This document shows positions 1-6,090 of a stretch of 11,418 nt of DNA, piece after piece (position 1 is the first letter of the stretch; every line of letters starts with the position of its first letter). Both the position numbers and the translations under genes were made by a program. The stretch is from a bacterium (GTDB taxonomy: Bacteria; JAMCPX01). The notes under the pieces were generated by a model that saw nothing but the letters and a program-made list of their open reading frames with translations, searched no databases and had not been told where the DNA came from. The stretch is from assembly GCA_021789095.1 (NCBI GenBank), contig JAJYJX010000072.1, positions 1-11,418 of the forward strand. Reading direction: 5' to 3'.

Positions 1-3
1 TCT

Positions 4-32
4 GCCCCTGATATTATAGGGGCTTGTTTTTT
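4..32 (+). terminator. Rho-independent terminator of an upstream gene
   Basis: The arms GCCCCT (4-9) and AGGGGC (18-23) pair perfectly around an 8-base AT-rich loop and are followed at once by TTGTTTTTT (24-32). This is the classic layout of an intrinsic terminator reading left to right. It probably ends a gene lying outside the window. The first ATG of yjbQ lies only 15 bases beyond the T-run, so the hairpin could also act as an attenuator for the yjbQ unit. Confidence 0.75.
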
Positions 33-47
33 AAAAAGAATCCTGTT

Positions 48-443
48 ATGAAGCAAATATCCGTCGTTACCAAAAAAAGGATAGAGATGATTGATGTTAC
101 AGCCGAGATAAACAGTACGCTGAAAAGGCTGGGCATCGTAAGGGGTGTTTGCTACCTGTTTGTGCCCCACACAACAAGCGGCATTACCATAAATGAAAAT
201 GCAGATCCCGCTGTAAAGCAGGACATACTTGACGCCCTTGAAAGAATAGCGCCTGCAAATACCGGATACCATCATAAAGAAGGAAATGCAGATGCGCATA
301 TCAAATCGAGCATGACAGGTGTTACTCTGTCAGTGTTTGTTGAAAACAGCAGACTCGTACTCGGGACATGGCAATCGGTGTTCTTCTGCGAATTTGACGG
401 CCCGAGAACAAGAAGCCTGCTGTTAGAAGTAACCCCTGTATGA
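48..443 (+). CDS. yjbQ: YjbQ/UPF0047 family protein (secondary thiamine-phosphate synthase type)
   Basis: This 131-residue protein is the full usual length of the YjbQ/UPF0047 family, a small cytosolic beta-rich fold. Visible family motifs are PHTTSGITINEN (40-51), the HIKSSMTG block (84-91) and GTWQ followed by the FFCEFDGPR strand (106-120). E. coli YjbQ has been reported to have weak thiamine-phosphate synthase activity; the true role of the family is still unsettled. I chose the ATG at 48. An in-frame TTG at 24 would extend the protein by eight residues, but it lies in the T-run of the preceding terminator. No strong Shine-Dalgarno is seen (AAAGAA about 8 bases upstream). Only seven bases separate the stop from the PilZ gene, so the two are probably co-transcribed. 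Family assignment is secure, biochemical role is not. Confidence 0.9.
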   Translation: MKQISVVTKKRIEMIDVTAEINSTLKRLGIVRGVCYLFVPHTTSGITINENADPAVKQDILDALERIAPANTGYHHKEGNADAHIKSSMTGVTLSVFVENSRLVLGTWQSVFFCEFDGPRTRSLLLEVTPV

Positions 444-450
444 TAATGGC

Positions 451-849
451 ATGAACGATAACTTTAATCTATTACACCAGGTAAGAAAACAGCAAAGAAG
501 GCTGATCTGTATACCCGTTCTTTTATCCGCGCAGGGGGCCAATAAATTCAAGATTGATTATACAACGGACATGAGCGTCGGCGGATTTCTTATACAGACA
601 GAATCTCCGATGGAAAAGGGTACGATACTTGACGTAAGATTCCGGCTCCCGGGCGCAATCAAACTCATCGAAGCAAAGGGAGAAGTTATCTGGTCACATA
701 AATATACACCCGGCTCTGAGCTGACGCAGGAAACGCTTCCGGGTATGGGTATAAAGTTCCTGGAACTCGATGATCAGAGCAGGCACTATCTTGTCTCCTA
801 CATTGAGAACGAGAAAGGCTCCACAGAAGAGGATATCTTTGTTGACTAA
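451..849 (+). CDS. PilZ domain protein (c-di-GMP receptor candidate)
   Basis: The 132-residue protein is essentially one PilZ domain. The c-di-GMP binding signature is present: RKQQR (R12 and R16, the RxxxR motif near the N terminus) and DMSVGG (D40, S42, G45, the (D/N)xSxxG motif). The beta-barrel follows, with KGEVIWS (about 75-81) and the closing strand PGMGIKFLEL (about 97-106), typical of stand-alone PilZ proteins of deltaproteobacterial type. No membrane segment or signal peptide is visible, so it should act in the cytosol by binding c-di-GMP and a partner protein. The start is the ATG seven bases after yjbQ; the ribosome site is weak, which suggests coupling to yjbQ. Its end overlaps the start of the DUF502 gene, making that membrane protein a possible partner (inference). 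Confidence 0.88.
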   Translation: MNDNFNLLHQVRKQQRRLICIPVLLSAQGANKFKIDYTTDMSVGGFLIQTESPMEKGTILDVRFRLPGAIKLIEAKGEVIWSHKYTPGSELTQETLPGMGIKFLELDDQSRHYLVSYIENEKGSTEEDIFVD

Positions 850-1492
850 TAAAATACCTGCTATAAAAAATAAACTGAGCGTAAAAATAAGAAACATTTT
901 TATTGCGGGTATTGCGGTATTCATTCCTATAATTATAACAATCTTCATAATAAAGGTCCTCATATCATGGTCGGACAGCCTGCTCAATATACTGCCGCAT
1001 GTGATAAACCCCCAGACGTACATACCTGTACGAGGCATAAGCCTTATTATTGCCATTGTATTAATATTTATAATCGGTTTAATGACCTACAACTATATAG
1101 GACAAAAACTGCTCAGTTTGATGGAGGATATTTTTTCCAATATACCGTTCATAAAAGGTATATATAGCGGAGCAAAGCAGATGACGGAGGCTTTCACAGA
1201 AAACAAAAAACAATTCAATCATGTAGTACTTGTAGAATTTCCGAGGGCCGGCAGCTATGCCCTGGGATTTGTCGTAGGCAGGGCGGAGATCAAGGGCACG
1301 GATATCACAGGTGAGAGCATAACTGTCTTTGTTCCAACAGTTCCGAATCCTACATCCGGCTTCTTTTTATTTGTTCAAAAACAAAGCTTGTTTGAACTCA
1401 ACATATCCATAGAGGAGGCATTCAAGATCATTCTTACAATGGGTGTTGCAGTAAAAAAAGATATCAAGGCCATACCCCTCCAATCCATATAA
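839..1492 (+). CDS. DUF502 family membrane protein
   Basis: A protein of about 217 residues matching the DUF502 family of small bacterial membrane proteins of unknown function. There are two hydrophobic segments at roughly 20-44 and 66-88, separated by a loop containing a PHVINP stretch. The conserved soluble part follows: the NIPFIKGIYSGAKQ motif (101-114), LVEFPRAGSYALGFVVGR (131-148) and VFVPTVPNPTSGFF (163-176), the family hallmark. No ATG exists at the expected place. Tandem TTG codons at 839 and 842 lie 6 and 9 bases after GAGG (829-832), so I chose 839. An in-frame ATG at 770 would add 23 residues unlike the family and lies deep inside the PilZ gene. The overlap with the PilZ stop (847-849) implies translational coupling. 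The function is unknown; no enzyme motif is seen. Confidence 0.85.
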   Translation: MLTNKIPAIKNKLSVKIRNIFIAGIAVFIPIIITIFIIKVLISWSDSLLNILPHVINPQTYIPVRGISLIIAIVLIFIIGLMTYNYIGQKLLSLMEDIFSNIPFIKGIYSGAKQMTEAFTENKKQFNHVVLVEFPRAGSYALGFVVGRAEIKGTDITGESITVFVPTVPNPTSGFFLFVQKQSLFELNISIEEAFKIILTMGVAVKKDIKAIPLQSI

Positions 1493-1520
1493 TTTCTGAT
1501 AGAAATTCCTTGTCTATAAT
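1491..1520 (+). promoter_or_regulatory. Short perfect inverted repeat followed by TATAAT, before the HIT gene
   Basis: AATTTCT (1491-1497) and AGAAATT (1501-1507) are a perfect 7-base inverted repeat around GAT, starting at the stop codon of the DUF502 gene. A consensus -10 box TATAAT lies at 1515-1520, 40 bases before the HIT gene start. No good -35 box is found at the proper distance (about 1492-1497 is ATTTCT, inside the repeat). This could be an activator- or repressor-controlled promoter for the HIT gene, or merely an AT-rich hairpin. Confidence 0.3.
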
Positions 1521-1559
1521 CCAATGTTCTGATAGCAATTTTTTTGCGAGGAGGCAGTT

Positions 1560-1904
1560 ATGAAAAATTGCATATTCTGTCAGATTATAGATGGGAAGAT
1601 ACCTGCAAAAAAGGTGTATGAGGACGATGATGTCATAGTAATAGAAGACTTGTATCCGGTTGCTCCGGTACACCTTTTGATTATACCGAAAAAACATATA
1701 CCAACGCTTGTAGATATAACCGCGGACGATCAGGCACTGCTCGGCAAGATTATGCTTGTTGCCAAACAGGTGGCTGATAAAACAGGTATCTCAGAAAAAG
1801 GATTCAAGGCCGTGTTCAATGTAAAACAGTGGGGCGGTCAGAGCATATACCACATCCATCTTCATGTTGTCGGCGGAGCACCCCTGCGCATACACGTAGC
1901 TTAG
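1560..1904 (+). CDS. HIT-family (HinT-like) nucleotide phosphoramidase/hydrolase
   Basis: This 114-residue protein is a standard HinT-type member of the histidine triad superfamily. It has the zinc-type CIFC pair (C4, C7) at the N terminus, IPAKKVYEDDDVIVIED (14-30), PVHLLIIPKKH (36-46) and the triad YHIHLHVVGG (H98, H100, H102; the middle histidine is the expected nucleophile), preceded by GGQS. Such enzymes hydrolyse AMP-lysine or aminoacyl-adenylate-type nucleoside phosphoramidates in the cytosol. The start is well fixed by AGGAGG (1549-1554) five bases before the ATG. The last residues (GAPLRIHVA) differ from the W-P-P-G tail of many HinT proteins, a minor variation. Neighbours do not suggest a special pathway; it seems transcribed separately from the DUF502 gene. 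Confidence 0.92.
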   Translation: MKNCIFCQIIDGKIPAKKVYEDDDVIVIEDLYPVAPVHLLIIPKKHIPTLVDITADDQALLGKIMLVAKQVADKTGISEKGFKAVFNVKQWGGQSIYHIHLHVVGGAPLRIHVA

Positions 1905-1926
1905 TATAAAACTTAAAGCACAAAGA

Positions 1927-1944
1927 TGTGATGCTGTTATCACA
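1927..1944. promoter_or_regulatory. Perfect 6-6-6 inverted repeat upstream of lpxC
   Basis: TGTGAT (1927-1932) and ATCACA (1939-1944) form a perfect inverted repeat with a 6-base spacer. It resembles a CRP half-site pair, but the TGTGA and TCACA cores are eight bases apart instead of the six CRP requires. It is centred about 90 bases before the lpxC ATG and about 55 bases upstream of a TATTAT (-10-like) at 1991-1996. It may be an operator for another dimeric regulator, or a weak hairpin after the HIT gene. Confidence 0.3.
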
Positions 1945-2003
1945 CTTGTTATGATCATGATATGGCTAACATGCTGAAAAATAGTAACTTTATTATTGGT
2001 ATG

Positions 2004-2030
2004 AACATTGCTTAAAAAAGCATTAATGTT
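2004..2030 (+). promoter_or_regulatory. Hairpin enclosing the lpxC start codon
   Basis: AACAT (2004-2008) can pair with ATGTT (2026-2030), and TGCTT (2009-2013) with AAGCA (2018-2022), closing an AAAA loop with a three-base bulge. The lpxC ATG (2026-2028) lies in the lower stem and no good Shine-Dalgarno is present. Folding would limit initiation. The stem is AT-rich, so its stability is doubtful. Confidence 0.3.
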
Positions 2031-2910
2031 TAAAAGAACCATTAAAAGAAAGCTAATATGTGAGGGCTATGGACTACATACTGGTGAGTTTTCAAGAATA
2101 ACAATCCATCCTGCATCAGAACAGGACGGCGTAATGTTTGTAAAAAAGATCGGGAATGCCCTGAGATACCTTCCGCTCAGCATTGATAAAGTCAAAAGCA
2201 CCATGTTTGCTACAACAATAGGAGACGACCAGTTTACTGTTTTTACTGTAGAGCACCTCTTAAGCACGCTGCACGGTTTTGGTATTGACAGTGCAATAAT
2301 AGAGATCGAAGGTGATGAAGTGCCCGGAGGAGACGGCAGCGCATTCTTATTTGCAGAAGCTATACTTGATGCAGGCATCTTCACCCTGCCTGCAAAAAAG
2401 ACAAATCTAATGCTTGAAAATGAGCTTACTGTTGAATACAACAGCGGTTTTGTAAAATATACTCCCGCAAAAACATTAACCATAGAGGGTATCATAGATT
2501 TTGATCATCCAAAAATACTAAAACAGCAATACACCTATAATAATTCTCCGGAGCACTTCTACTCCGAACTTGCGAGGGCAAGGACTTTCGGATTCTTAAA
2601 GGATTATACCACAATGCAATCTCTCGGCCTTGCAAAAGGTTCTTCACTCGAAAATACCATAGTTCTCGATGAAAAGGACGTGATGAATACAGGTGGTCTA
2701 AGGTTCCATGATGAGTTCGTCAGGCACAAGGTTCTTGACCTGCTGGGTGACCTCTACACCATGGGTAATCCTGTAAAGGGCAATATAACGAGCTATAAGA
2801 GCGGTCATGCTCTTAATCATCTTTTTGTGAAGAAGTTTACGGCTCTGCTTGAGAAAAAATCTGTAGCTGAAGAGCGGGTACTCCAGCCTGCCCTGGTATT
2901 CACGGCTTAA
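2026..2910 (+). CDS. lpxC: UDP-3-O-acyl-N-acetylglucosamine deacetylase LpxC
   Basis: The 294-residue protein is a full-length LpxC, the zinc-dependent cytosolic enzyme that removes acetate from UDP-3-O-acyl-GlcNAc, the committed step of lipid A synthesis. Key residues are visible: EGYGLHTG (13-20), the TVEHLLS motif with E76 (base) and H77 (zinc ligand), EVPGGDGSAF (98-107), ELARARTFGF (181-190), HKVLDLLGD with zinc ligands H234 and D238, and GHALNH with catalytic H261. It ends after the normal LpxC domain and is not fused to FabZ. I prefer the ATG at 2026; a TTG at 2008 would add six residues and is preceded by a stop at 2002-2004. The ribosome site is poor and the start lies in a possible hairpin. 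Other lipid A genes are not adjacent. It converges with the dehydrogenase gene 35 bases downstream; no terminator hairpin is seen there. Confidence 0.96.
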   Translation: MFKRTIKRKLICEGYGLHTGEFSRITIHPASEQDGVMFVKKIGNALRYLPLSIDKVKSTMFATTIGDDQFTVFTVEHLLSTLHGFGIDSAIIEIEGDEVPGGDGSAFLFAEAILDAGIFTLPAKKTNLMLENELTVEYNSGFVKYTPAKTLTIEGIIDFDHPKILKQQYTYNNSPEHFYSELARARTFGFLKDYTTMQSLGLAKGSSLENTIVLDEKDVMNTGGLRFHDEFVRHKVLDLLGDLYTMGNPVKGNITSYKSGHALNHLFVKKFTALLEKKSVAEERVLQPALVFTA

Positions 2911-2945
2911 CCTGTATCTTTAATCTCCCTTCGTGCATTTTCGGG

Positions 2946-4094
2946 TTAATACTGCTCTTCCACAAACCTTGTTATGATGGCTCTCTGTATCTCCGACGTG
3001 CCCTCGCCTATCTCTCCGAGTTTTGCATCCCTGTACAGCCTTTCCACCTTATAACCTTTCATGAACCCGTAGCCGCCGAAGATCTGAACAGCATCACTTG
3101 CTATCCTTGTTGCATGTTCAGATATAAAAAGTTTTGCGATCGAAGCAAACAGCATGGCCTGGGGATCTTCCCGTCCCAGCATCCATGCTGCCTTGTATAT
3201 CAGCTCCCTGGCAACATCTATGTACATCTTCATATCTGCAATCTTGAAATGGATGTCCTGAAAATAGGCAAGTTTCTTCTTAAAAGCCGTTCTCGTCTGT
3301 GCATAATTAATAGATTCTTCAAGACATGCCTGTGCAATGCCGAGGCTGTATACAGCCATGCCTATCCTGCCGTGCGTGAGTGTCTGGACCAGTTGATAAA
3401 ATCCCATATGAAGCTCGCCCAGCAGGTTTTCCCCCGGTACTGCGCAGTCATCAAAGAACAGTTCAGAAGTGGGTGAACCTCTGACACCGAGCTTGTCCAG
3501 TGGTTTGCCCCTTGAAAAGCCTTTTGTACCCTGCTCAACAAGAAACAGGCTTATGCCGTCCCTGTTCTTTTCTTTATCTGTATAAACAACAACAACATAA
3601 TAATCAGCTACAGGCCCGTTGGTTATAAAGGTTTTGGAACCGTTTATAATCCAGTCATTTCCTTTTTTCTGTGCAGATGTCTTTATCCCCAGCACGTCAG
3701 AACCTGCATCAGGCTCCGTTATTGCAAGAGCACCTATCTTGTCGCCCGCAAGGATACCCGGCAGGTATCTTTTCTTCTGTGCTTCCGTACCAAACTTCCA
3801 GACAGGCACAGCGAAAAGTCCTGCAGAAGCACCGGCTGAAAGGTATGTTGCAGCACATGCCTTTGCAAGCTCTTCGCCGAGGACTGACTTGGTTACCGGA
3901 TCACCCTGGGAGCCGCCATTCTCTTCCGGAAACCCCATGCCGAGAAACCCTGTTTTGCCGAGCAACAGGATATTTTCCTTTGGGAATATGGATTCCCTGT
4001 CAATAAGATCTGCGCGGGGTGCAATCTCCTTTACACACAGTTCTGCGAATGACTCTTTAAGCTTTTTTTGATCCTCTGTAAGTTCAAAGTCCAT
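2946..4094 (-). CDS. Acyl-CoA dehydrogenase, MCAD/SCAD-type active site
   Basis: A 382-residue, full-length acyl-CoA dehydrogenase: alpha-beta-alpha fold, FAD-bound, expected to form a tetramer and pass electrons to ETF. Signature AITEPDAGSD is at 124-133, FITNG at 156-160, and the C-terminal QIFGGYG (337-343) with YRDAKLGEIGEGTSEIQR (354-371). E364 in IGEGT sits at the position of the MCAD catalytic base (Glu376). The alternative helix-G position reads LTHGR with G242, so the base here is the MCAD type. The ATG is preceded by GGGAGG at ideal distance. It is the second gene of a pair, 22 bases after its paralogue, surely one operon. Chain-length or branched-chain specificity cannot be read off. 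No electron transfer flavoprotein genes occur in the window. Confidence 0.94.
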   Translation of the reverse strand: MDFELTEDQKKLKESFAELCVKEIAPRADLIDRESIFPKENILLLGKTGFLGMGFPEENGGSQGDPVTKSVLGEELAKACAATYLSAGASAGLFAVPVWKFGTEAQKKRYLPGILAGDKIGALAITEPDAGSDVLGIKTSAQKKGNDWIINGSKTFITNGPVADYYVVVVYTDKEKNRDGISLFLVEQGTKGFSRGKPLDKLGVRGSPTSELFFDDCAVPGENLLGELHMGFYQLVQTLTHGRIGMAVYSLGIAQACLEESINYAQTRTAFKKKLAYFQDIHFKIADMKMYIDVARELIYKAAWMLGREDPQAMLFASIAKLFISEHATRIASDAVQIFGGYGFMKGYKVERLYRDAKLGEIGEGTSEIQRAIITRFVEEQY

Positions 4095-4116
4095 AATTCC
4101 TCCCTGAATATTCCCG

Positions 4117-5274
4117 CTAAAAATTCATTATCGAACGCGCTATAATCCCGCGCTGTATCTCCGATGTTCCCCCGCCTATAGAAGCGAGCCTTGAGTCCCT
4201 GTAACCTCTTTCAACGAGATACTCTTTTATAAATCCGTACCCGCCGAAGATCTGGAGCACTTCTGACGCCGTCTTCTCCATGATCTCGGAAACAAACAGC
4301 TTTGCCATGGACGCATCCATCATTGCAGGTATGTCTCTGTCTTTCTGCCACGCGACCTTGTAAACGATCTGCCTCACGGCCTCGAGGTTCATCTTGAGAT
4401 CTGCTATCTTGTGTCTTATTGCCTGAAACTTTATTATCGGTTTGCCGAACTGTTTCCTCTGTCTCGCGTATTCAACGGCTTTTTTTAATCCGAGCTCAAG
4501 ACCGCCTATCGCGGGTGCGACAAGACAGCTCCTTTCCCATTCGAGCGTAAGCTTGATAACATTTGCAAAACCGTAATCAAGCTCGCCAAGCAGGTTATCC
4601 TCCGGAACCTCGCAGTCCTCAAATATGAGCTCCGATGTTGGCGACGTCCTTACCCCGAGTTTTGAAAGCTTCTTGCCGGGTGAGAAACCTTTCATTCCCT
4701 TTTCCACTATAAATGCGCTTATACCGAAAGCCTTTTTTGATCTGTCCGTAACAGCAGCAACAACAAATACATCGCCGACGGGACCGTTTGTTATGAACAT
4801 CTTTGCGCCGTTCAGGATATACCTGTCGCCCTTTTTAACTGCGGTTGTCTGTATACCTGCAGCATCGGAGCCTGCATTGGGTTCCGTGAGCCCGAGCCCT
4901 CCTATCCATTCGCCTGTTGCAAGTTTTGGAAGATACTTCTTTTTCTGTAATTCTGTGCCCAGCTGCCAGATTGGTATGCCGCACAGTATCATATGGGCCC
5001 CCCAGGAAAGCAGTAATCCCGCATCTACACCGGCTAAGCCCAGTGCCTCACCTGCAAGCGTTGTTGTAAGCACGCTCGCGCCGGAGCCGCCGTATTCCTC
5101 GGGATACGGCAGACCGAGCAGTCCGAAGCCCCCCATCTTCTTCCAGTTCTCGTATATAAATTCTTCTTTATCGTCATACTCTAATTTCTGTGATAAAGGT
5201 GCGAGGTCCCTTAATCCAAACCTGTAAACGCTCTCCCTGAAATCAAGATCTTCTTTTGTAAGACTGAATTCCAT
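4117..5274 (-). CDS. Acyl-CoA dehydrogenase, isovaleryl-CoA-dehydrogenase-type active site
   Basis: A 385-residue acyl-CoA dehydrogenase, first gene of the pair. Family motifs: GLTEPNAGSD (128-137), FITNGPVGD (160-168), RKQFGKPI (273-280) and QIFGGYGFIKE (341-351). The residue matching the MCAD catalytic glutamate is glycine (G368 in IGGGTSEIQ), so it would look inactive by that standard. However, helix G carries LEWER with E247, matching the LxLER position that supplies the base in isovaleryl-CoA and long-chain dehydrogenases. It is therefore probably active with the base in that alternative position (inference by motif alignment). A strong ribosome site AAGGAGG precedes the ATG. The probable TetR operator lies 24 bases upstream of the start. 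It may act on branched or long acyl-CoA, but the substrate is not determined. Confidence 0.94.
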   Translation of the reverse strand: MEFSLTKEDLDFRESVYRFGLRDLAPLSQKLEYDDKEEFIYENWKKMGGFGLLGLPYPEEYGGSGASVLTTTLAGEALGLAGVDAGLLLSWGAHMILCGIPIWQLGTELQKKKYLPKLATGEWIGGLGLTEPNAGSDAAGIQTTAVKKGDRYILNGAKMFITNGPVGDVFVVAAVTDRSKKAFGISAFIVEKGMKGFSPGKKLSKLGVRTSPTSELIFEDCEVPEDNLLGELDYGFANVIKLTLEWERSCLVAPAIGGLELGLKKAVEYARQRKQFGKPIIKFQAIRHKIADLKMNLEAVRQIVYKVAWQKDRDIPAMMDASMAKLFVSEIMEKTASEVLQIFGGYGFIKEYLVERGYRDSRLASIGGGTSEIQRGIIARSIMNF

Positions 5275-5297
5275 GTCATACCTCCTTTGCCATACCT

Positions 5298-5317
5298 GCT
5301 GTACGTGATTGTACAGC
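5298..5317. promoter_or_regulatory. Probable TetR-family operator before the dehydrogenase operon
   Basis: GCTGTAC (5298-5304) and GTACAGC (5311-5317) are a perfect inverted repeat with a 6-base spacer, 20 bases in all, the size and symmetry usual for TetR-family operators. It lies in the 109-base gap between the tetR stop and the first dehydrogenase, just upstream of the ribosome site. On the minus strand it contains TACAAT, a possible -10 box, with TTGCAG 19 bases further up, so binding would block the promoter. A matching 11-base half (CTGTACAATCA) recurs at 6083-6093 upstream of tetR. Confidence 0.55.
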
Positions 5318-5383
5318 GGCTGATCTTTCCCCCTGCAATAACTGTTCTTACAATACCCCGGAGCCTATCAATACATGGACAAA

Positions 5384-6025
5384 TTACTGTACCTCTTTGA
5401 CTGCTGCTATGCCATGTATGTACTGGTTTATAAAATGAGTGGAAAGTTTCTGGAACATCTCCGGTTTTTCAACAGGTATTGCCTTAAGAACAATGCCCGT
5501 AAGCAGCATTTCAAGGCCGCCAAAAAACATGTATGTGCTTACGGCCGTGTTTACACTGTCTGCCAGTTCGCCCTTGCGTTTGTGTTCATACAGTATTTTT
5601 TCGAATGTCGTGAACGCCCTTGTAAATGTTATAAAATTTCTTGTTTCGAGAAACTTCGGCGTCCAGATGACTTCGAACATGATAACATACATAAACTCCG
5701 GGAATTCCCGGCATGCATTGAATAAAAATGTTGTTATGGAATTCAGTTTCTTCTCAAGGCTTATCTCCTGTGCATATGCATTTTCTATGGCTTTTAAAAA
5801 GATGTTTACACTCTTGGCGAATATGGCGTTCAGCACGTCCTCCTTGTTCTTGAAATAATGATAAACGAGCCCATAGGAAACCCCGGCCTCTTTTGCTATA
5901 TCCGCTATCCTGATGCCCTGCATGCCTTTTGCAGCGTATACCTTTATGGCCGCCTTGATGATCGCTTCCTGCATCCTGTTAATTTTAACCTTGTTTCTAT
6001 ACCTCTTATTATTGTTTTTTCTCAT
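5384..6025 (-). CDS. TetR/AcrR-family transcriptional regulator
   Basis: A 213-residue TetR-family protein. The N-terminal DNA-binding domain is clear: MQEAIIKAAIKVYAAKGM (18-35), then the helix-turn-helix IADIAKEAGVSYGLVYHYFKNKEDVL (40-65). The rest is a helical ligand-binding and dimerisation domain without recognisable specificity. I chose the ATG at 6025, because the frame's earlier ATG at 6094 adds 23 residues unlike the family and overlaps the cstA stop as ATGA. At 6025 there is no Shine-Dalgarno, but TTGACA (6059-6064) and a weak TATTTA (6036-6041) are spaced by 17 bases and would give an almost leaderless mRNA. Divergence is absent: it reads the same way as cstA behind it and the dehydrogenases ahead. 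It likely represses the dehydrogenase operon, with an acyl-CoA or related metabolite as inducer (inference). Confidence 0.92.
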   Translation of the reverse strand: MRKNNNKRYRNKVKINRMQEAIIKAAIKVYAAKGMQGIRIADIAKEAGVSYGLVYHYFKNKEDVLNAIFAKSVNIFLKAIENAYAQEISLEKKLNSITTFLFNACREFPEFMYVIMFEVIWTPKFLETRNFITFTRAFTTFEKILYEHKRKGELADSVNTAVSTYMFFGGLEMLLTGIVLKAIPVEKPEMFQKLSTHFINQYIHGIAAVKEVQ

Positions 6026-6035
6026 ATCAGACGGA

Positions 6036-6064
6036 TAAATAAGATGATTTGATTTATTTGTCAA
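6036..6064 (-). promoter_or_regulatory. Candidate promoter of the tetR gene
   Basis: On the minus strand a consensus -35 TTGACA (6059-6064) is followed after 17 bases by TATTTA (6036-6041). Transcription would start around 6029, only a few bases before the ATG at 6025. The -10 match is weak. It lies in the gap between cstA and tetR. Confidence 0.35.
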
Positions 6065-6090
6065 TAAACAGTGCGCGCTTGCCTGTACAA

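Noticed and set aside
770-838. Longer DUF502 start at the ATG 770
   Set aside because: The added 23 residues are the out-of-frame shadow of the PilZ gene, there is no ribosome site, and TTG at 839 is preceded by GAGG at good distance.
1927-1944. CRP binding site
   Set aside because: The TGTGA and TCACA cores are separated by eight bases, not six, so it is kept only as an unassigned inverted repeat.
4625-5227. 200-codon + strand open frame opposite the first dehydrogenase
   Set aside because: It is antisense to a clearly conserved gene, rich in Pro and Ser as expected for a shadow frame, and has no ribosome site.
4117-5274. Reading the upstream dehydrogenase as a catalytically dead paralogue because IGGGT lacks the glutamate
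   Set aside because: The LEWER motif supplies a glutamate at the known alternative base position, so activity is more likely than loss.
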